Assembly: GCF_023156585.1 (NCBI RefSeq)
Contig: NZ_JALNMI010000002.1
Coordinates: forward strand, 352,479-416,478
Direction of reading: 5' to 3'
Source: Subsaxibacter sp. CAU 1640
GTDB lineage: Bacteria > Bacteroidota > Bacteroidia > Flavobacteriales > Flavobacteriaceae
Length of the DNA: 64,000 nt
Part shown: piece by piece, positions 33,790-43,094 of the stretch
Position numbering within the stretch: position 1 is the first letter of the stretch
Layout: each line of letters opens with the position of its first letter
Program-made: the position numbers and the translations under genes
Notes under the pieces: model-generated
Database searches by the model: none
What the model was told of the DNA's origin: nothing
What the model saw: the letters and a program-made list of their open reading frames with translations, nothing else

Positions 33790-35310
33790 ATGAACAAAAA
33801 AACAATTCTAATGATTCTTGATGGCTGGGGACTGTCTCCGGACCCGAAAGTTTCCGCTATAGACAATGCCAATACACCTTTTATAGATTCGCTTTATCAA
33901 AATTATCCACACGCCACATTAAGAACTGACGGGTTAAATGTAGGTTTGCCAGAAGGTCAAATGGGAAATAGTGAAGTTGGCCATATGAATTTAGGAGCTG
34001 GACGCATTGTGTATCAGGATTTGGCTAAAATAAATCTAGCGGTTCAAAACAATACACTCGCTAAAGAACAAGTACTTACAGACGCTTTTGAGTATGCCAA
34101 AGCAAACAATAAACCGATTCACTTTTTGGGTTTGTTGAGTGATGGTGGTGTACATTCACATATCAATCATTTGTTTGGCTTGTTGGACGCAGCTGAAGAT
34201 TTTGGTCTAAATAAAGTGTTTGTCCACGCTTTTACTGATGGTCGAGATGTAGACCCTAAGTCTGGATTGGGGTTTGTGTCAGAATTGGAGCAACATATCA
34301 AAGGCACATCTGCGCAACTTGCCACAATAACTGGTCGCTATTATGCGATGGATAGAGACAAACGATGGGAGCGTGTTAAATTGGCCTACGATGCGTTGGT
34401 AAATGGTATTGGTGAGCATTCTACCAATGCACCTTTGTCCATTGAAAACAGCTATAACAATGATATTACTGATGAATTCATTAAGCCAATTGTTATGGTT
34501 GATAACGATAATCAGCCGATTGCAAAAATCCAAAATGGCGATGTTGTCATTTTCTTTAATTTCAGGACAGACAGGGGTCGACAACTGACAGAAGCCTTGT
34601 CGCAAAAAGATTTTCATGAACAAAATATGCACAAACTCGATCTGTATTATGTTACTATGACTAATTATGATGAGCTCTTCACAGGTATAAAGGTCATTTT
34701 TGAAAAAGACAATTTAACTGAAACATTAGGCGAGGTTTTAGAGAAGCATCATAAAAAACAAATCCGAATTGCCGAAACGGAGAAATATCCTCATGTGACA
34801 TTTTTCTTTTCAGGAGGCAGAGAACAACCATTTGAGGGCGAAACTCGTATTTTGAGAAATTCTCCCAAAGTCGCAACCTACGATTTGCAACCTGAAATGA
34901 GCGCTTACGAACTTCGAGATGCCTTGGTACCAGAACTTAATAAAGGTGAAGTTGATTTTGTGTGTCTCAATTTTGCAAACGGCGATATGGTAGGTCATAC
35001 TGGAGTAATGGAAGCTGCCATTAAGGCTTGTGAAGCAGTAGATGTTTGCGTCAAAGACGTGATTACGGCCGCTTTGAATAACGATTACACCACCTTGCTG
35101 ATTGCAGACCATGGTAATTGTGAAACAATGATAAATCCAGATGGTTCGCCAAACACTGCTCATACAACCAATCCTGTTCCGATTATTTTAATTGATAAAG
35201 ATTTAAAACATATCAAAGATGGTGTTCTCGGTGATATTGCACCTACCATCCTCAAACTTCTTGGTATTAAACAACCAGAAATAATGACAAGGCACTCACT
35301 CATAGATTAA
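33790..35310 (+). CDS. gpmI: 2,3-Bisphosphoglycerate-independent phosphoglycerate mutase
   Basis: 506-residue Mn-dependent mutase that interconverts 3- and 2-phosphoglycerate in glycolysis. It has the alkaline phosphatase-like fold. The start MILDGWGLS carries metal ligand D11, and the phosphoserine nucleophile is S61 in QMGNSEVGHMNLG. GRYYAMDRDKRWERV and FFNFRTDRGRQL come from the inserted phosphotransferase domain. NFANGDMVGHTG and IADHGNCE are the second metal ligand set. Length is normal (about 505-515). The gene follows a clear promoter box; a HAD phosphatase gene lies 51 bases downstream with its own promoter. Confidence 0.97.
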   Translation: MNKKTILMILDGWGLSPDPKVSAIDNANTPFIDSLYQNYPHATLRTDGLNVGLPEGQMGNSEVGHMNLGAGRIVYQDLAKINLAVQNNTLAKEQVLTDAFEYAKANNKPIHFLGLLSDGGVHSHINHLFGLLDAAEDFGLNKVFVHAFTDGRDVDPKSGLGFVSELEQHIKGTSAQLATITGRYYAMDRDKRWERVKLAYDALVNGIGEHSTNAPLSIENSYNNDITDEFIKPIVMVDNDNQPIAKIQNGDVVIFFNFRTDRGRQLTEALSQKDFHEQNMHKLDLYYVTMTNYDELFTGIKVIFEKDNLTETLGEVLEKHHKKQIRIAETEKYPHVTFFFSGGREQPFEGETRILRNSPKVATYDLQPEMSAYELRDALVPELNKGEVDFVCLNFANGDMVGHTGVMEAAIKACEAVDVCVKDVITAALNNDYTTLLIADHGNCETMINPDGSPNTAHTTNPVPIILIDKDLKHIKDGVLGDIAPTILKLLGIKQPEIMTRHSLID

Positions 35311-35333
35311 TGGAATCAAATCAATATTTGTTG

Positions 35334-35341
35334 TACTTTTG
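35334..35341 (+). promoter_or_regulatory. -7 box for the BT0820-type gene and map
   Basis: TACTTTTG, a perfect TAnnTTTG match, 21 bases before the ATG at 35362. Confidence 0.6.
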
Positions 35342-35361
35342 CAACTCTAAAAAACGCATCG

Positions 35362-35772
35362 ATGAATTTTCATGATAAGTTAATTATTGCAGTAGATTTT
35401 GATGGAACCATTGTAGAAGATGCCTTTCCAAAAATTGGAAAAGCCAGAATTTTTGCGTTTGAAACATTAAAAAAGCTCCAAGAAGATGGCCACAGACTTA
35501 TTCTGTGGACCTATAGAAGTGGCTCAAAGTTAGATGAAGCAGTGAAGTTTTGTGAGGATAATGGCATCGTGTTTTATGCCGTGAATAAGAGTTTTCCAGA
35601 AGAACAATTTGACTACACCAAAAGCCGAAAAATCTATGCAGACATCTATATCGATGATAGAAATATTGGAGGTGTGTTAGGTTGGGGAGAAGTTTATCAG
35701 ATGATTACAAAAGAAGAACCTGACCCTTCGGCATTCAAGAAAAAAAGAGGTTTGTTTTCATTCTTCAAATAA
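35362..35772 (+). CDS. HAD-type phosphatase, BT0820 family
   Basis: 136-residue compact HAD-superfamily protein. Motif I is VDFDGTIVED (nucleophile D12, acid D14), motif II is LWTYRSG, and the C-terminal DIYIDDRNIGG is motif IV. It lacks a cap domain, like the Bacteroides protein after which the family is named. The substrate is unknown; small uncapped HAD enzymes often act on phospho-sugars or phosphoproteins. It lies 30 bases before map and is probably co-transcribed with it. Confidence 0.9.
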   Translation: MNFHDKLIIAVDFDGTIVEDAFPKIGKARIFAFETLKKLQEDGHRLILWTYRSGSKLDEAVKFCEDNGIVFYAVNKSFPEEQFDYTKSRKIYADIYIDDRNIGGVLGWGEVYQMITKEEPDPSAFKKKRGLFSFFK

Positions 35773-35802
35773 GAAATTAACAGCTTCTGAAGAGTATTAG
35801 AT

Positions 35803-36621
35803 ATGATCATACAAAAATCAAGAGAAGAGATTGAATTGATGCGTGAAAGCGCCTTGGTAGTGTCCAAAACTTTGGGCATGCTAGCTAAAGAGGTTAAACC
35901 TGGTGTTACAACATCCAAATTGGATAAATTGGCAGAAGAATACATCAGAGCGCAAGGTGCCATTCCTGGTTTTTTGGGTTTGTATGACTGTCCTTCCACC
36001 CTATTGTGTAGCACCAACGAAGCAGTTGTTCACGGTTTACCTACTGATGTCCCATTGAAAGAAGGTGATATTGTTTCTATAGACTGTGGCGCTATTAAAA
36101 ACGAATTTTACGGAGATCACGCTTATACTTTTGAAATAGGTGAAGTAGCTTCTGAAACGAGAAAACTTCTTCAAGTGACAAAAGATTCTCTATACATTGG
36201 AATTCGAGAGCTGAAAGTTGGCAATCGTGTGGGCGATGTTGGTTTTGCCATTCAAAATCATTGTGAATCTCACGGTTATGGAGTTGTGCGAGAATTGGTT
36301 GGTCACGGCCTAGGGAAAAAAATGCACGAAGATCCTGAAATGCCAAACTACGGAAAACGTGGTCGTGGTAAAAAGTTTGTTGAAGGTATGGTTGTTGCTA
36401 TAGAGCCGATGATCAATATGGGAACTCATAGAGTAAAACAACTTAAAGATGGTTGGACCATTGTCACTTTAGACGGTAAACCTAGTGCACACTTTGAACA
36501 CGATGTAGCAATCGTAGATGGAAAACCAGAAATCCTATCAACATTTGCCTATATATATGAAGCGTTGGGCATCACTTCTGATGAAGAAAACCAATTCCGC
36601 CAAAAGGCATTAGTGCTATAA
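35803..36621 (+). CDS. map: Methionine aminopeptidase, type I
   Basis: Dinuclear metal peptidase that removes the initiator methionine from nascent proteins in the cytosol. 272 residues. All five metal ligands are present: D94 (SIDCGA), D105 (YGDHAY), H168 (VGHGLG), E201 (IEPM) and E232 (FEHDVAI). There is no N-terminal zinc-finger extension, as is normal for bacterial type Ia. It is followed after 9 bases by the DUF3050 gene. Confidence 0.97.
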   Translation: MIIQKSREEIELMRESALVVSKTLGMLAKEVKPGVTTSKLDKLAEEYIRAQGAIPGFLGLYDCPSTLLCSTNEAVVHGLPTDVPLKEGDIVSIDCGAIKNEFYGDHAYTFEIGEVASETRKLLQVTKDSLYIGIRELKVGNRVGDVGFAIQNHCESHGYGVVRELVGHGLGKKMHEDPEMPNYGKRGRGKKFVEGMVVAIEPMINMGTHRVKQLKDGWTIVTLDGKPSAHFEHDVAIVDGKPEILSTFAYIYEALGITSDEENQFRQKALVL

Positions 36622-36630
36622 AATTCACAT

Positions 36631-37416
36631 ATGTACACGATTGAAACTATTGAGAAAGAGTTAAACCCATTGAGGGAACAACTCAAAAATCATCCATTAT
36701 ATCAAAATTTATCATCCATTAAAGACATTCAAGTTTTTATGGAGCAACACGTCTTTGCTGTTTGGGACTTTATGTCTTTGCTTAAAGCGCTTCAAAATCA
36801 TTTAACTACTACGAGTCTTCCTTGGATGCCTTCAGAAAATCCGGCAACAGCTCGTTTTATCAATGAAATTGTTCTCGGCGAAGAAAGTGATGTCAATGAA
36901 CTGGGTGAACCCAAAAGCCATTATGAAATGTATCTGGACGCTATGGTTCAAATTGGCGCAAATACAAAACAGGTGGAAACCTTTATATCACACTTAAAAG
37001 CTGGAGCTACTATCAATGAGGCTTTGGATACATTAATGGTGAATGATGAAACCAAAAAGTTTGTCAACTTTACTTTCAAGATTATAGCTTCAAACCAGCC
37101 GCACAAAATAGCTTCTGCATTTACATTCGGCAGAGAAGATTTAATTCCTGATATGTTTCTTCAAATCATCAACCAATCCGAAGATAAAAATGAGTCCACT
37201 TCGTGTTCAAAATTGACCTATTATCTGAATAGACATATTGAATTGGATGGTGATGAACACGGCCCTTTATCTTTAAAGATGATTGAAGAATTATGTGAAA
37301 ATGACTCTATTAAATGGAAAGAGGTGTTGGATGTTGCAAAGGATTCTCTGATGCAACGCATCGCACTTTGGGACCATATTTCAGAATTGATACAGCCAGA
37401 AGTTTCAATCGTTTAA
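36631..37416 (+). CDS. DUF3050 protein, heme-oxygenase-like fold, possible diiron enzyme
   Basis: 261 residues, all alpha, matching the DUF3050 family (opening [15 protein letters not shown], then [22 protein letters not shown]). I see a pattern resembling the ligands of heme-oxygenase-like diiron oxidases. E38 and H40 lie on the first helix and acidic E79/E84/E85 with H97 on the second region (NEIVLGEES...SHYEMYLD). An HxxxDxxxH run lies at H202, D206 and H210 ([11 protein letters not shown]). Function has not been assigned as far as I know; a diiron oxygenase is my inference. The gene lies 9 bases after map and 10 before a methyltransferase gene. Confidence 0.82.
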   Translation: MYTIETIEKELNPLREQLKNHPLYQNLSSIKDIQVFMEQHVFAVWDFMSLLKALQNHLTTTSLPWMPSENPATARFINEIVLGEESDVNELGEPKSHYEMYLDAMVQIGANTKQVETFISHLKAGATINEALDTLMVNDETKKFVNFTFKIIASNQPHKIASAFTFGREDLIPDMFLQIINQSEDKNESTSCSKLTYYLNRHIELDGDEHGPLSLKMIEELCENDSIKWKEVLDVAKDSLMQRIALWDHISELIQPEVSIV

Positions 37417-37426
37417 ACCTATCGGT

Positions 37427-38194
37427 TTGAAAAAACTCTTCAAAATAATTCTTAACACCATACCAAGACCCATTCTTATCAGATTGAGTTATGTGGCAAG
37501 ACCAGTTTTGGCATTTATTTTAAGAGGCAAAAATTATACAGATCCAATAGATGGTAAAAGCTTCAAAACCTTTCTACCTTATGGTTATGGTACACAGCGA
37601 AACAATGTACTGTCGCCTTCAACCTTGTCATTAGAAAGGCATCGATTATTGTGGTTATACCTTCAAAACGAAACGGATTTTTTCTTATCTCAAAAGAAAG
37701 TACTTCATTTTGCGCCAGAACAGGCATTTTATAAGCGGTTCCGTCAGATGAAACATCTCGACTATGTCACTACAGATCTGAATTCGCCCTTGGCTGATGT
37801 CAAAGCAGACATTTGCAATCTTCCTTTTAAGGACGATGAATTCGATGTGATACTTTGCAATCACGTTTTGGAACACATACCTGATGATACAAAAGCGATG
37901 CGAGAGTTATTTAGGGTTATGAAACCAGGCGGTTGGGGTATTTTTCAGATTCCGCAAGATTTGAGCCGAGAAAAAACTTTTGAAGATAATTCCATTACAG
38001 ACCGAAAAGAGCGCGCCAAAATATTTGGTCAATATGACCACGTGCGAGTTTATGGTCGTGATTATTTTGACAAACTACAGAGTATAGGCTTTGAGGTTGA
38101 TGAAGTTGACTATACTTCGACAATGAGTGGTGATGATATCAACAAATATTGTCTTGCTGAAGGCGAAATTATTCCTGTGGTTTATAAAAATTAA
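37427..38194 (+). CDS. Class I SAM-dependent methyltransferase
   Basis: 255 residues starting from a TTG. After a basic, hydrophobic N-terminus (KKLFKIILNTIPRPILIRL) comes a Rossmann methyltransferase domain. KKVLHFAPEQAFYKRF takes the place of motif I, DYVTTDLNSPLADVKADICNLPF is motif II, and FDVILCNHVLEHIPDDTKAM with LFRVMKPGGWGIFQIP are motifs IV to VI. The missing GxGxG glycines make it an atypical but recognisable type-11 methyltransferase. The substrate is unknown. It is the last gene of the map run and converges on apbE. Confidence 0.85.
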   Translation: MKKLFKIILNTIPRPILIRLSYVARPVLAFILRGKNYTDPIDGKSFKTFLPYGYGTQRNNVLSPSTLSLERHRLLWLYLQNETDFFLSQKKVLHFAPEQAFYKRFRQMKHLDYVTTDLNSPLADVKADICNLPFKDDEFDVILCNHVLEHIPDDTKAMRELFRVMKPGGWGIFQIPQDLSREKTFEDNSITDRKERAKIFGQYDHVRVYGRDYFDKLQSIGFEVDEVDYTSTMSGDDINKYCLAEGEIIPVVYKN

Positions 38195-39204
38195 TCTTCA
38201 GGAAAATTGTTCAATGACAGGGTTTCTAACACATTCTTGTCATTTTCAAAAATCAAAAATACTTTCAGCTCTGGATGTCTTGACAAAAAAGACCGTGTTT
38301 TATCAATTCCCATCGCTTTAAATGCGGTAGCATAACCATCTGCCGTCATACAATCATCTGCAATGACCGAAATGCTTAAAAGGTTGGTTTTGCTTGGGTA
38401 CCCAGTTTTGGTATCAATAATATGTGAGTAACGGTTGCCATCATCATCTGTCTTAAATTTTCTATAAGTACCGGAAGTCGCCATAGCAGCATTTTCAAGG
38501 CTTATCGCTTTCATTATGGATTGCGTACCGTCAAAATGAGGCATCTCTACACCTACTTTCCACGATTGCTGTTTTTCAACATTGATGCCTCTGCTGCGTA
38601 TTTCTCCGCCGATTTCAACAAGGTAATTTTCCACATTTTTACTTTCTAAAAATTCACCTATCACATCAACACCATAACCTTTGGCAATTGCGTTAAAATC
38701 GATAAAACTATTGCGTTCTTTTACAACAGTGTTGCCTCGTAATCCGACTCGATTAAAACCAACAGAACGCATCAAGCTATCAACTTTGACGCTGTCAAGA
38801 TTCACAATACGACCTTCTGGACCAAAATCCCAGGCATTCACCACGGCTCCAATGGTTGGGTCAAAGGCACCTTCCGTATATCTATAAATTTCTTTAGATT
38901 TATTAAAGACCTTTATGAAGTGTGCATCAACTTCAAATGCTTCGTTTCTGTTGATTTTGGAAATATCAGAATCTTCCTGATAAGTTGACATCGATTGATT
39001 GATGATTTTAAAAATGCTATCAAATTGTTTTTGAAAATCGATATCATCTTCAATATGATATTTCACAGAATATGTCGTGCCAAAAACATTTCCGAATACT
39101 GCAACATTTTTTGGCTCCTTTTCGCAGGAAATAAATAGAAATACAAAAAGTATCAGCATTAAGTATCGACCTATTTCCACCAGACAAAACTCATTATTTT
39201 TCAT
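38191..39204 (-). CDS. apbE: FAD:protein FMN transferase
   Basis: Envelope enzyme that attaches FMN from FAD to a threonine in NqrB and NqrC, maturing the Na+-NQR complex. About 337 residues. A lipobox lies at LFISCEKE, so the mature protein is a lipoprotein. Typical stretches are GTTYSVKYH, EGAFDPTIGAVVNAWDFGPEG, IDFNAIAKGYGVD, YLVEIGGEIRSRG and MTADGYATAFKAMG. The ATG at 39204 is my choice; a TTG at 39228 and an ATG at 39159 (starting MLILFVFLFISC) are alternatives. Its substrates are encoded about 5 kb upstream on the same strand. It converges on the methyltransferase gene with a 4-base overlap. Confidence 0.93.
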   Translation of the reverse strand: MKNNEFCLVEIGRYLMLILFVFLFISCEKEPKNVAVFGNVFGTTYSVKYHIEDDIDFQKQFDSIFKIINQSMSTYQEDSDISKINRNEAFEVDAHFIKVFNKSKEIYRYTEGAFDPTIGAVVNAWDFGPEGRIVNLDSVKVDSLMRSVGFNRVGLRGNTVVKERNSFIDFNAIAKGYGVDVIGEFLESKNVENYLVEIGGEIRSRGINVEKQQSWKVGVEMPHFDGTQSIMKAISLENAAMATSGTYRKFKTDDDGNRYSHIIDTKTGYPSKTNLLSISVIADDCMTADGYATAFKAMGIDKTRSFLSRHPELKVFLIFENDKNVLETLSLNNFPED

Positions 39205-39231
39205 TGATTCTTTATTCGTTGTTCTCAATAC

Positions 39232-39609
39232 TTAATTCAAATCAGTTTCTATCACTTGTATCCCGTTATACTCAATTAAATACTCTTCATTCAAATAGAC
39301 GGGAAGGTCTTCTCCTTTTGGGTTTCCAAGACCCACTCCTGCATAAAGAACTTTGGCATCTTGTTCTCTGGCGTGTTTTTTGAAACTTTCCATCCAAATC
39401 ACATCATAATTATTAGGATTTTCTGGAAGAATCACAACCTTAACAATTACAAAAAAGTATTGTTTGTTTTTATCAATACACACGAATTGTGGATGCTTCT
39501 TCAATTTGCTATTGATGGCGATAAACTCAAAGCCACGTTGCTCTAAATCTTTCCCTACGTGGTTCATAGCGAGATTGTGCATCTCTTGTTCGGTAAGCGG
39601 TCTACTCAT
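39232..39609 (-). CDS. Conserved flavobacterial protein next to apbE
   Basis: 125 residues without signal peptide or membrane helix. The sequence (FEFIAINSKLKKHPQFVCIDKN and YFFVIVKVVILPENPNNYD) suggests a small alpha/beta fold, perhaps nuclease-like or a binding domain. Homologues in flavobacteria are often labelled Na+-NQR subunit F, but it has no ferredoxin, FAD or NADH domain, so I do not accept that name. It lies 27 bases upstream of the apbE ATG on the same strand and is probably co-transcribed, which is the only link to NQR. Confidence 0.75.
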   Translation of the reverse strand: MSRPLTEQEMHNLAMNHVGKDLEQRGFEFIAINSKLKKHPQFVCIDKNKQYFFVIVKVVILPENPNNYDVIWMESFKKHAREQDAKVLYAGVGLGNPKGEDLPVYLNEEYLIEYNGIQVIETDLN

Positions 39610-39666
39610 AGCGCAAAAATACGAAATGCTGTAGGATTTCAGTTTTGGATGAAAATAAAATTATTC

Positions 39667-39674
39667 TACTTTTG
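39667..39674 (+). promoter_or_regulatory. -7 box for the lipoprotein gene at 39699
   Basis: TACTTTTG, a perfect TAnnTTTG match, 25 bases before the ATG. Confidence 0.6.
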
Positions 39675-39698
39675 ACCTGCTTTTAAATCATATGATTA

Positions 39699-40271
39699 AT
39701 GAAATTTTCACATTCAATTTTGTTACTTTCCTTTATATCGCTGACATCGTGCGTAACTACTTCCTATCAGACCAGCTTTGATTCAGATAGATTTGGAATC
39801 GACTATCGTAAGGGAAAATGGCTTTTGAACACAATACAATGTCCTTTGACCATTCAAGAGCGTATGACGAAAATAGCCACGAAGCACTTCAGCGATCAAC
39901 TCGGAGAAAATTTCAAAGATGCCAACACTGATAAGTCTATCGCACTTTCTTACATTCCATTAAATCCAGACTCTCTATCATTAAAAGATCTAAAAAGACA
40001 ATCCCGTTCAGATTATATCATCAATATTGTTGGTGAAGTTGAAAGTAATGAAATTGGATCTTCTGACTTTGGAACTGCCTTTCGGACAAAAAGCAATTCT
40101 GCCAAAACCACAATGCAAGTTTATGATTTAAATACTTTGCAAATAATTTTTACGAAAACAGTATCTGGCTCTGTTACTAGAAATACTGATGACAGCAAAG
40201 ATTTTAAATTCTTTCAGGAAGCAAATGGTATCATCGTTAAATGCTTGAAAAAAATCATCAACAAGCTTTAA
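39699..40271 (+). CDS. Putative lipoprotein of unknown function
   Basis: 190 residues with a lipoprotein signal (MKFSHSILLLSFISLTSCVTT, lipobox LTSC). The mature region resembles periplasmic peptidoglycan- or lipid-binding lipoproteins with alternating strands (RQSRSDYIINIVGEVESNE, TTMQVYDLNTLQIIFTKTVSGSV). I recognise no family or catalytic residue. It stands alone between the apbE pair and the DUF4846 gene and converges on the latter, with no space between their stop codons. Confidence 0.75.
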   Translation: MKFSHSILLLSFISLTSCVTTSYQTSFDSDRFGIDYRKGKWLLNTIQCPLTIQERMTKIATKHFSDQLGENFKDANTDKSIALSYIPLNPDSLSLKDLKRQSRSDYIINIVGEVESNEIGSSDFGTAFRTKSNSAKTTMQVYDLNTLQIIFTKTVSGSVTRNTDDSKDFKFFQEANGIIVKCLKKIINKL

Positions 40272-41141
40272 TCATTTAAACCTCACAAACTTTGAATCAT
40301 AAAATGTGTAGTTCGAAACAGGTATGACAGCACCCTTTTCCAGTCGATACCAAGGTGAAATAGAAGAATCTTCAAGGTTTTTCACCAAATGTACACTTTG
40401 TGCAGGTGTGTTTCCTTGAAACAATAAATAGATTTTTTCGCCATCTGCATTCATAGCTTCATCACAAATCATTACAATATGACCAGGAGAGCCGCCTTTG
40501 ATGAGCATATCACCAATCTTCAAAGTTTTTGCATTTTCAATCTTTGGCAATTCATTGTACAATGACAAAGTCCCTGAATACATATAGATAAGATTGAGGT
40601 ATCTGTAGAAATTATCCTTTGAGGTATCTTTTGCGGCAGATTTGATGTAACTGACCTTACTTCCATTAATAATCGGTCTGTAACCATCAGCATAAGCAGT
40701 CCAAGAGCAATAATGGCCGGAAGTGAAATTAAAACCAATTTCATCTTTACGGTTGTTGTCCCATAAAAATTCACTTCGCACTCGAATCAGCGCATCGGCA
40801 CATTGTTGCAATCCATTTTTTGGAACTGATATCTCTAAAATTCCAATGTGTCCACCTTGCCAAAAATAATCAGTATCGTCATAGTTGATAATCTTTGACC
40901 CGAATGATTTCAGTTTATAATTCCGTAGATAGTCTTCAAAAGTTCCATCACCATATTCTACTCTAGTATAACCTTTAGGCACGTTAACTCTGCTTCTTAT
41001 GGTTAAGCTATCTTCATTGATATGACTAGGTTTTTCAACAGTGGCAATTACCATATTTGTCACGTGCTGCACAGGTTGAAACTGATAAGCTACTAGGACA
41101 ACGAGTACAATAAAAACAAGGATAACGAGTAGTTTTTTCAT
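40272..41141 (-). CDS. DUF4846 protein
   Basis: 289 residues with a signal anchor (about 4-22). The mature part matches DUF4846, a family of Bacteroidota exported proteins: FEDYLRNYKLKS, LQQCADALIRVRSEFLWD, FNFTSGHYCSW and GSPGHIVMICDEA. The last motif, with a histidine after GSPG, and the FNFTSGHYCSW cysteine (about 166) suggest a papain-like or NlpC-like arrangement, but this is weak. No function has been established to my knowledge. It stands alone. Confidence 0.85.
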   Translation of the reverse strand: MKKLLVILVFIVLVVLVAYQFQPVQHVTNMVIATVEKPSHINEDSLTIRSRVNVPKGYTRVEYGDGTFEDYLRNYKLKSFGSKIINYDDTDYFWQGGHIGILEISVPKNGLQQCADALIRVRSEFLWDNNRKDEIGFNFTSGHYCSWTAYADGYRPIINGSKVSYIKSAAKDTSKDNFYRYLNLIYMYSGTLSLYNELPKIENAKTLKIGDMLIKGGSPGHIVMICDEAMNADGEKIYLLFQGNTPAQSVHLVKNLEDSSISPWYRLEKGAVIPVSNYTFYDSKFVRFK

Positions 41142-41265
41142 ATTTACTTACAACGTTGAAGAAAGACTGTTTAGCATAAATTAAAGTTAATTTTATCAAA
41201 TTACGTTCGATGAACTTCCTAATTCTGACAAAAATTAGTAATTTAAGATTTCAATACCAATAATT

Positions 41266-41727
41266 ATGAACACCTCGAAACGTTTTGATTCCGCCATAAA
41301 GAAACTGTACAATGCCTTTCACAATAATCAGTTGCATCCAGAATGTTGCCAACAGTGTGCTGTAGGGAATATTTTGGACAATAAAGATTCTTGGAAACAC
41401 CTATCGGATGAACACGGTTCTTTAAAGCTGAATTATGTAGGTTTGGTCAATCAAAACTTTGGGAAGAAGTTCAATGGCTACTCACCTTTGGAATTGCTAA
41501 AAATAGAAGCATCCTTTCTGAAAGGTTGTGGCTATTCGTTACCGCTGAATCATAAAGGTTCAAAACCTGAAAATCCAGACGACAAAGATGTCTTGTTCAA
41601 TGGACTTTGCAAAGCGATTAAGGTTCTATGCGACTTGGACAATATCTCCAACGTGATGGACTATTCTAAAATGTTTAAACAAAAGAGCACCAGCGTTAAA
41701 TTTGCAACAAAAAAATTGACTGTATAA
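41266..41727 (+). CDS. Conserved cysteine-containing flavobacterial protein
   Basis: 153 residues, soluble and mostly helical. The N-terminal third has the cluster HPECCQQCAVGNIL (C27, C28, C31), with further cysteines at GCGYS and LCDLD, which could bind a metal. I recall close homologues across Flavobacteriaceae, sometimes misnamed as NQR components because they sit near nqrF. No domain supports that name. It is convergent with nqrF, separated by a shared terminator. Confidence 0.75.
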   Translation: MNTSKRFDSAIKKLYNAFHNNQLHPECCQQCAVGNILDNKDSWKHLSDEHGSLKLNYVGLVNQNFGKKFNGYSPLELLKIEASFLKGCGYSLPLNHKGSKPENPDDKDVLFNGLCKAIKVLCDLDNISNVMDYSKMFKQKSTSVKFATKKLTV

Positions 41728-41759
41728 AAAAACCCAACACTTTCGTATTGGGCTTTCTA
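41727..41759. terminator. Terminator between the cysteine-rich protein gene and nqrF
   Basis: CCCAACAC / GTATTGGG (one mismatch) around TTTC, flanked by A-run and CTTTCT. It lies between convergent genes and would end the nqr operon on the minus strand. Confidence 0.75.
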
Positions 41760-41782
41760 ATTTATCTTGATGATGATTCTGA

Positions 41783-43093
41783 CTATCCACCAAAATCATC
41801 AAATCTGATATTTTCGTCTGGGATTCCAAAGTCTTCTCCCATCTTTTGAACAGCTTGGTTCATTAATGGAGGACCGCAGAAGTACAATTCGATATCTTCT
41901 GGTGCATCGTGATGATTCAAATAATTATCAATCACACAGTTGTGAATGAATCCAACGAAACCATCACCTGGAGCATCAATGTTTTCCTTTACTTTCCAGT
42001 TATCTTCAGGCAAAGGTTCTGATAATGCCAAGTAAAATTTGAAGTTAGGGAAATCGCGCTCTAATTCACGGAAATGCTCTAAATAGAATAACTCTCGTTT
42101 TGAACGACCTCCATACCAGTAAGTTACTTTACGACCTGTCTTTAAAGTCTTGAACAAGTGATATAAATGCGAGCGCATAGGAGCCATACCAGCACCACCA
42201 CCTACATACAACATTTCAGCATCTGATTCATTGATAAAGAATTCTCCGTAAGGACCAGAAATGGTCACTTTATCACCTTTTTTCTGATTGAAGATATAAG
42301 AAGAAGCAACACCTGGATTAACATCCATCCAACCTCCTTTTGCTCTATCCCAAGGCGGCGTTGCAATACGTACGTTCAACATAATCTCACGACCTTCTGC
42401 AGGATAAGAAGCCATTGAATAAGCTCTTTCCACAGTTTCGTCATTCTTCATCACCAAAGGCCACAATTGGAACTTATCCCATTCAGCTTGAAACTTATCT
42501 GGCGTTTCATGCTCTTGTGGATGCGCAGTAATGTCAATATCTTTATAATTAATGGTACAAGGTGGAATTTCAATCTGAATATAACCTCCGGCTTTATAAC
42601 CCATATCTTCTGGGATTTCTACCACAAACTCTTTAATGAAAGATGCTACGTTATAGTTTCGTACTACGGTAGCCTCCCATTTTTTGATTCCGAAAACTTC
42701 TTCAGGAATGGTGATTTCCATATCCTGTTTTACTTTTACTTGGCAAGATAAACGTGCACCATGCTTTAACTCGCTTCTAGTAAAGTGTGGCGTTTCGGTT
42801 GGTAGCGCTTCACCACCACCAGACAATACATGACATTCACATTGAATACATGTTCCACCACCACCACAAGCTGATGGTAAAAATATCTTGTTGTTACCTA
42901 AAGTAGAAAGCAAACTTCCGCCTGAAGCTACTTCTATGGTTTTTTCACCATTGATGGTGATTTTTACCGGACCAGATGGCGACAGTTTTTGTTTGACTAC
43001 CAATAAAAGTGTGACCAATAAAAGCGTGATAATCAAAAACGCAACGACGGTCGCTATAACGGTTCCTAATGTTCCTGCTGCTAATAAAATCAT
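41783..43093 (-). CDS. nqrF: Na+-translocating NADH:quinone reductase subunit F
   Basis: NADH-oxidising entry subunit of Na+-NQR. 436 residues. One membrane helix (about 10-34), then a 2Fe-2S ferredoxin domain with C76, C82, C85 and C117 ([13 protein letters not shown] and RLSCQV). A FAD domain follows with RAYSMASYP, then an NADH domain with [16 protein letters not shown] and YFCGPPLM. Length is slightly above the Vibrio protein (407). Last gene of nqrABCDEF; its start is 1 base after nqrE. Confidence 0.97.
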   Translation of the reverse strand: MILLAAGTLGTVIATVVAFLIITLLLVTLLLVVKQKLSPSGPVKITINGEKTIEVASGGSLLSTLGNNKIFLPSACGGGGTCIQCECHVLSGGGEALPTETPHFTRSELKHGARLSCQVKVKQDMEITIPEEVFGIKKWEATVVRNYNVASFIKEFVVEIPEDMGYKAGGYIQIEIPPCTINYKDIDITAHPQEHETPDKFQAEWDKFQLWPLVMKNDETVERAYSMASYPAEGREIMLNVRIATPPWDRAKGGWMDVNPGVASSYIFNQKKGDKVTISGPYGEFFINESDAEMLYVGGGAGMAPMRSHLYHLFKTLKTGRKVTYWYGGRSKRELFYLEHFRELERDFPNFKFYLALSEPLPEDNWKVKENIDAPGDGFVGFIHNCVIDNYLNHHDAPEDIELYFCGPPLMNQAVQKMGEDFGIPDENIRFDDFGG

Positions 43094-43094
43094 G

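Noticed and set aside
39232-39609. Naming this protein NqrF
   Set aside because: A true nqrF with all ferredoxin, FAD and NADH motifs is at 41783-43093; this one has none of them.
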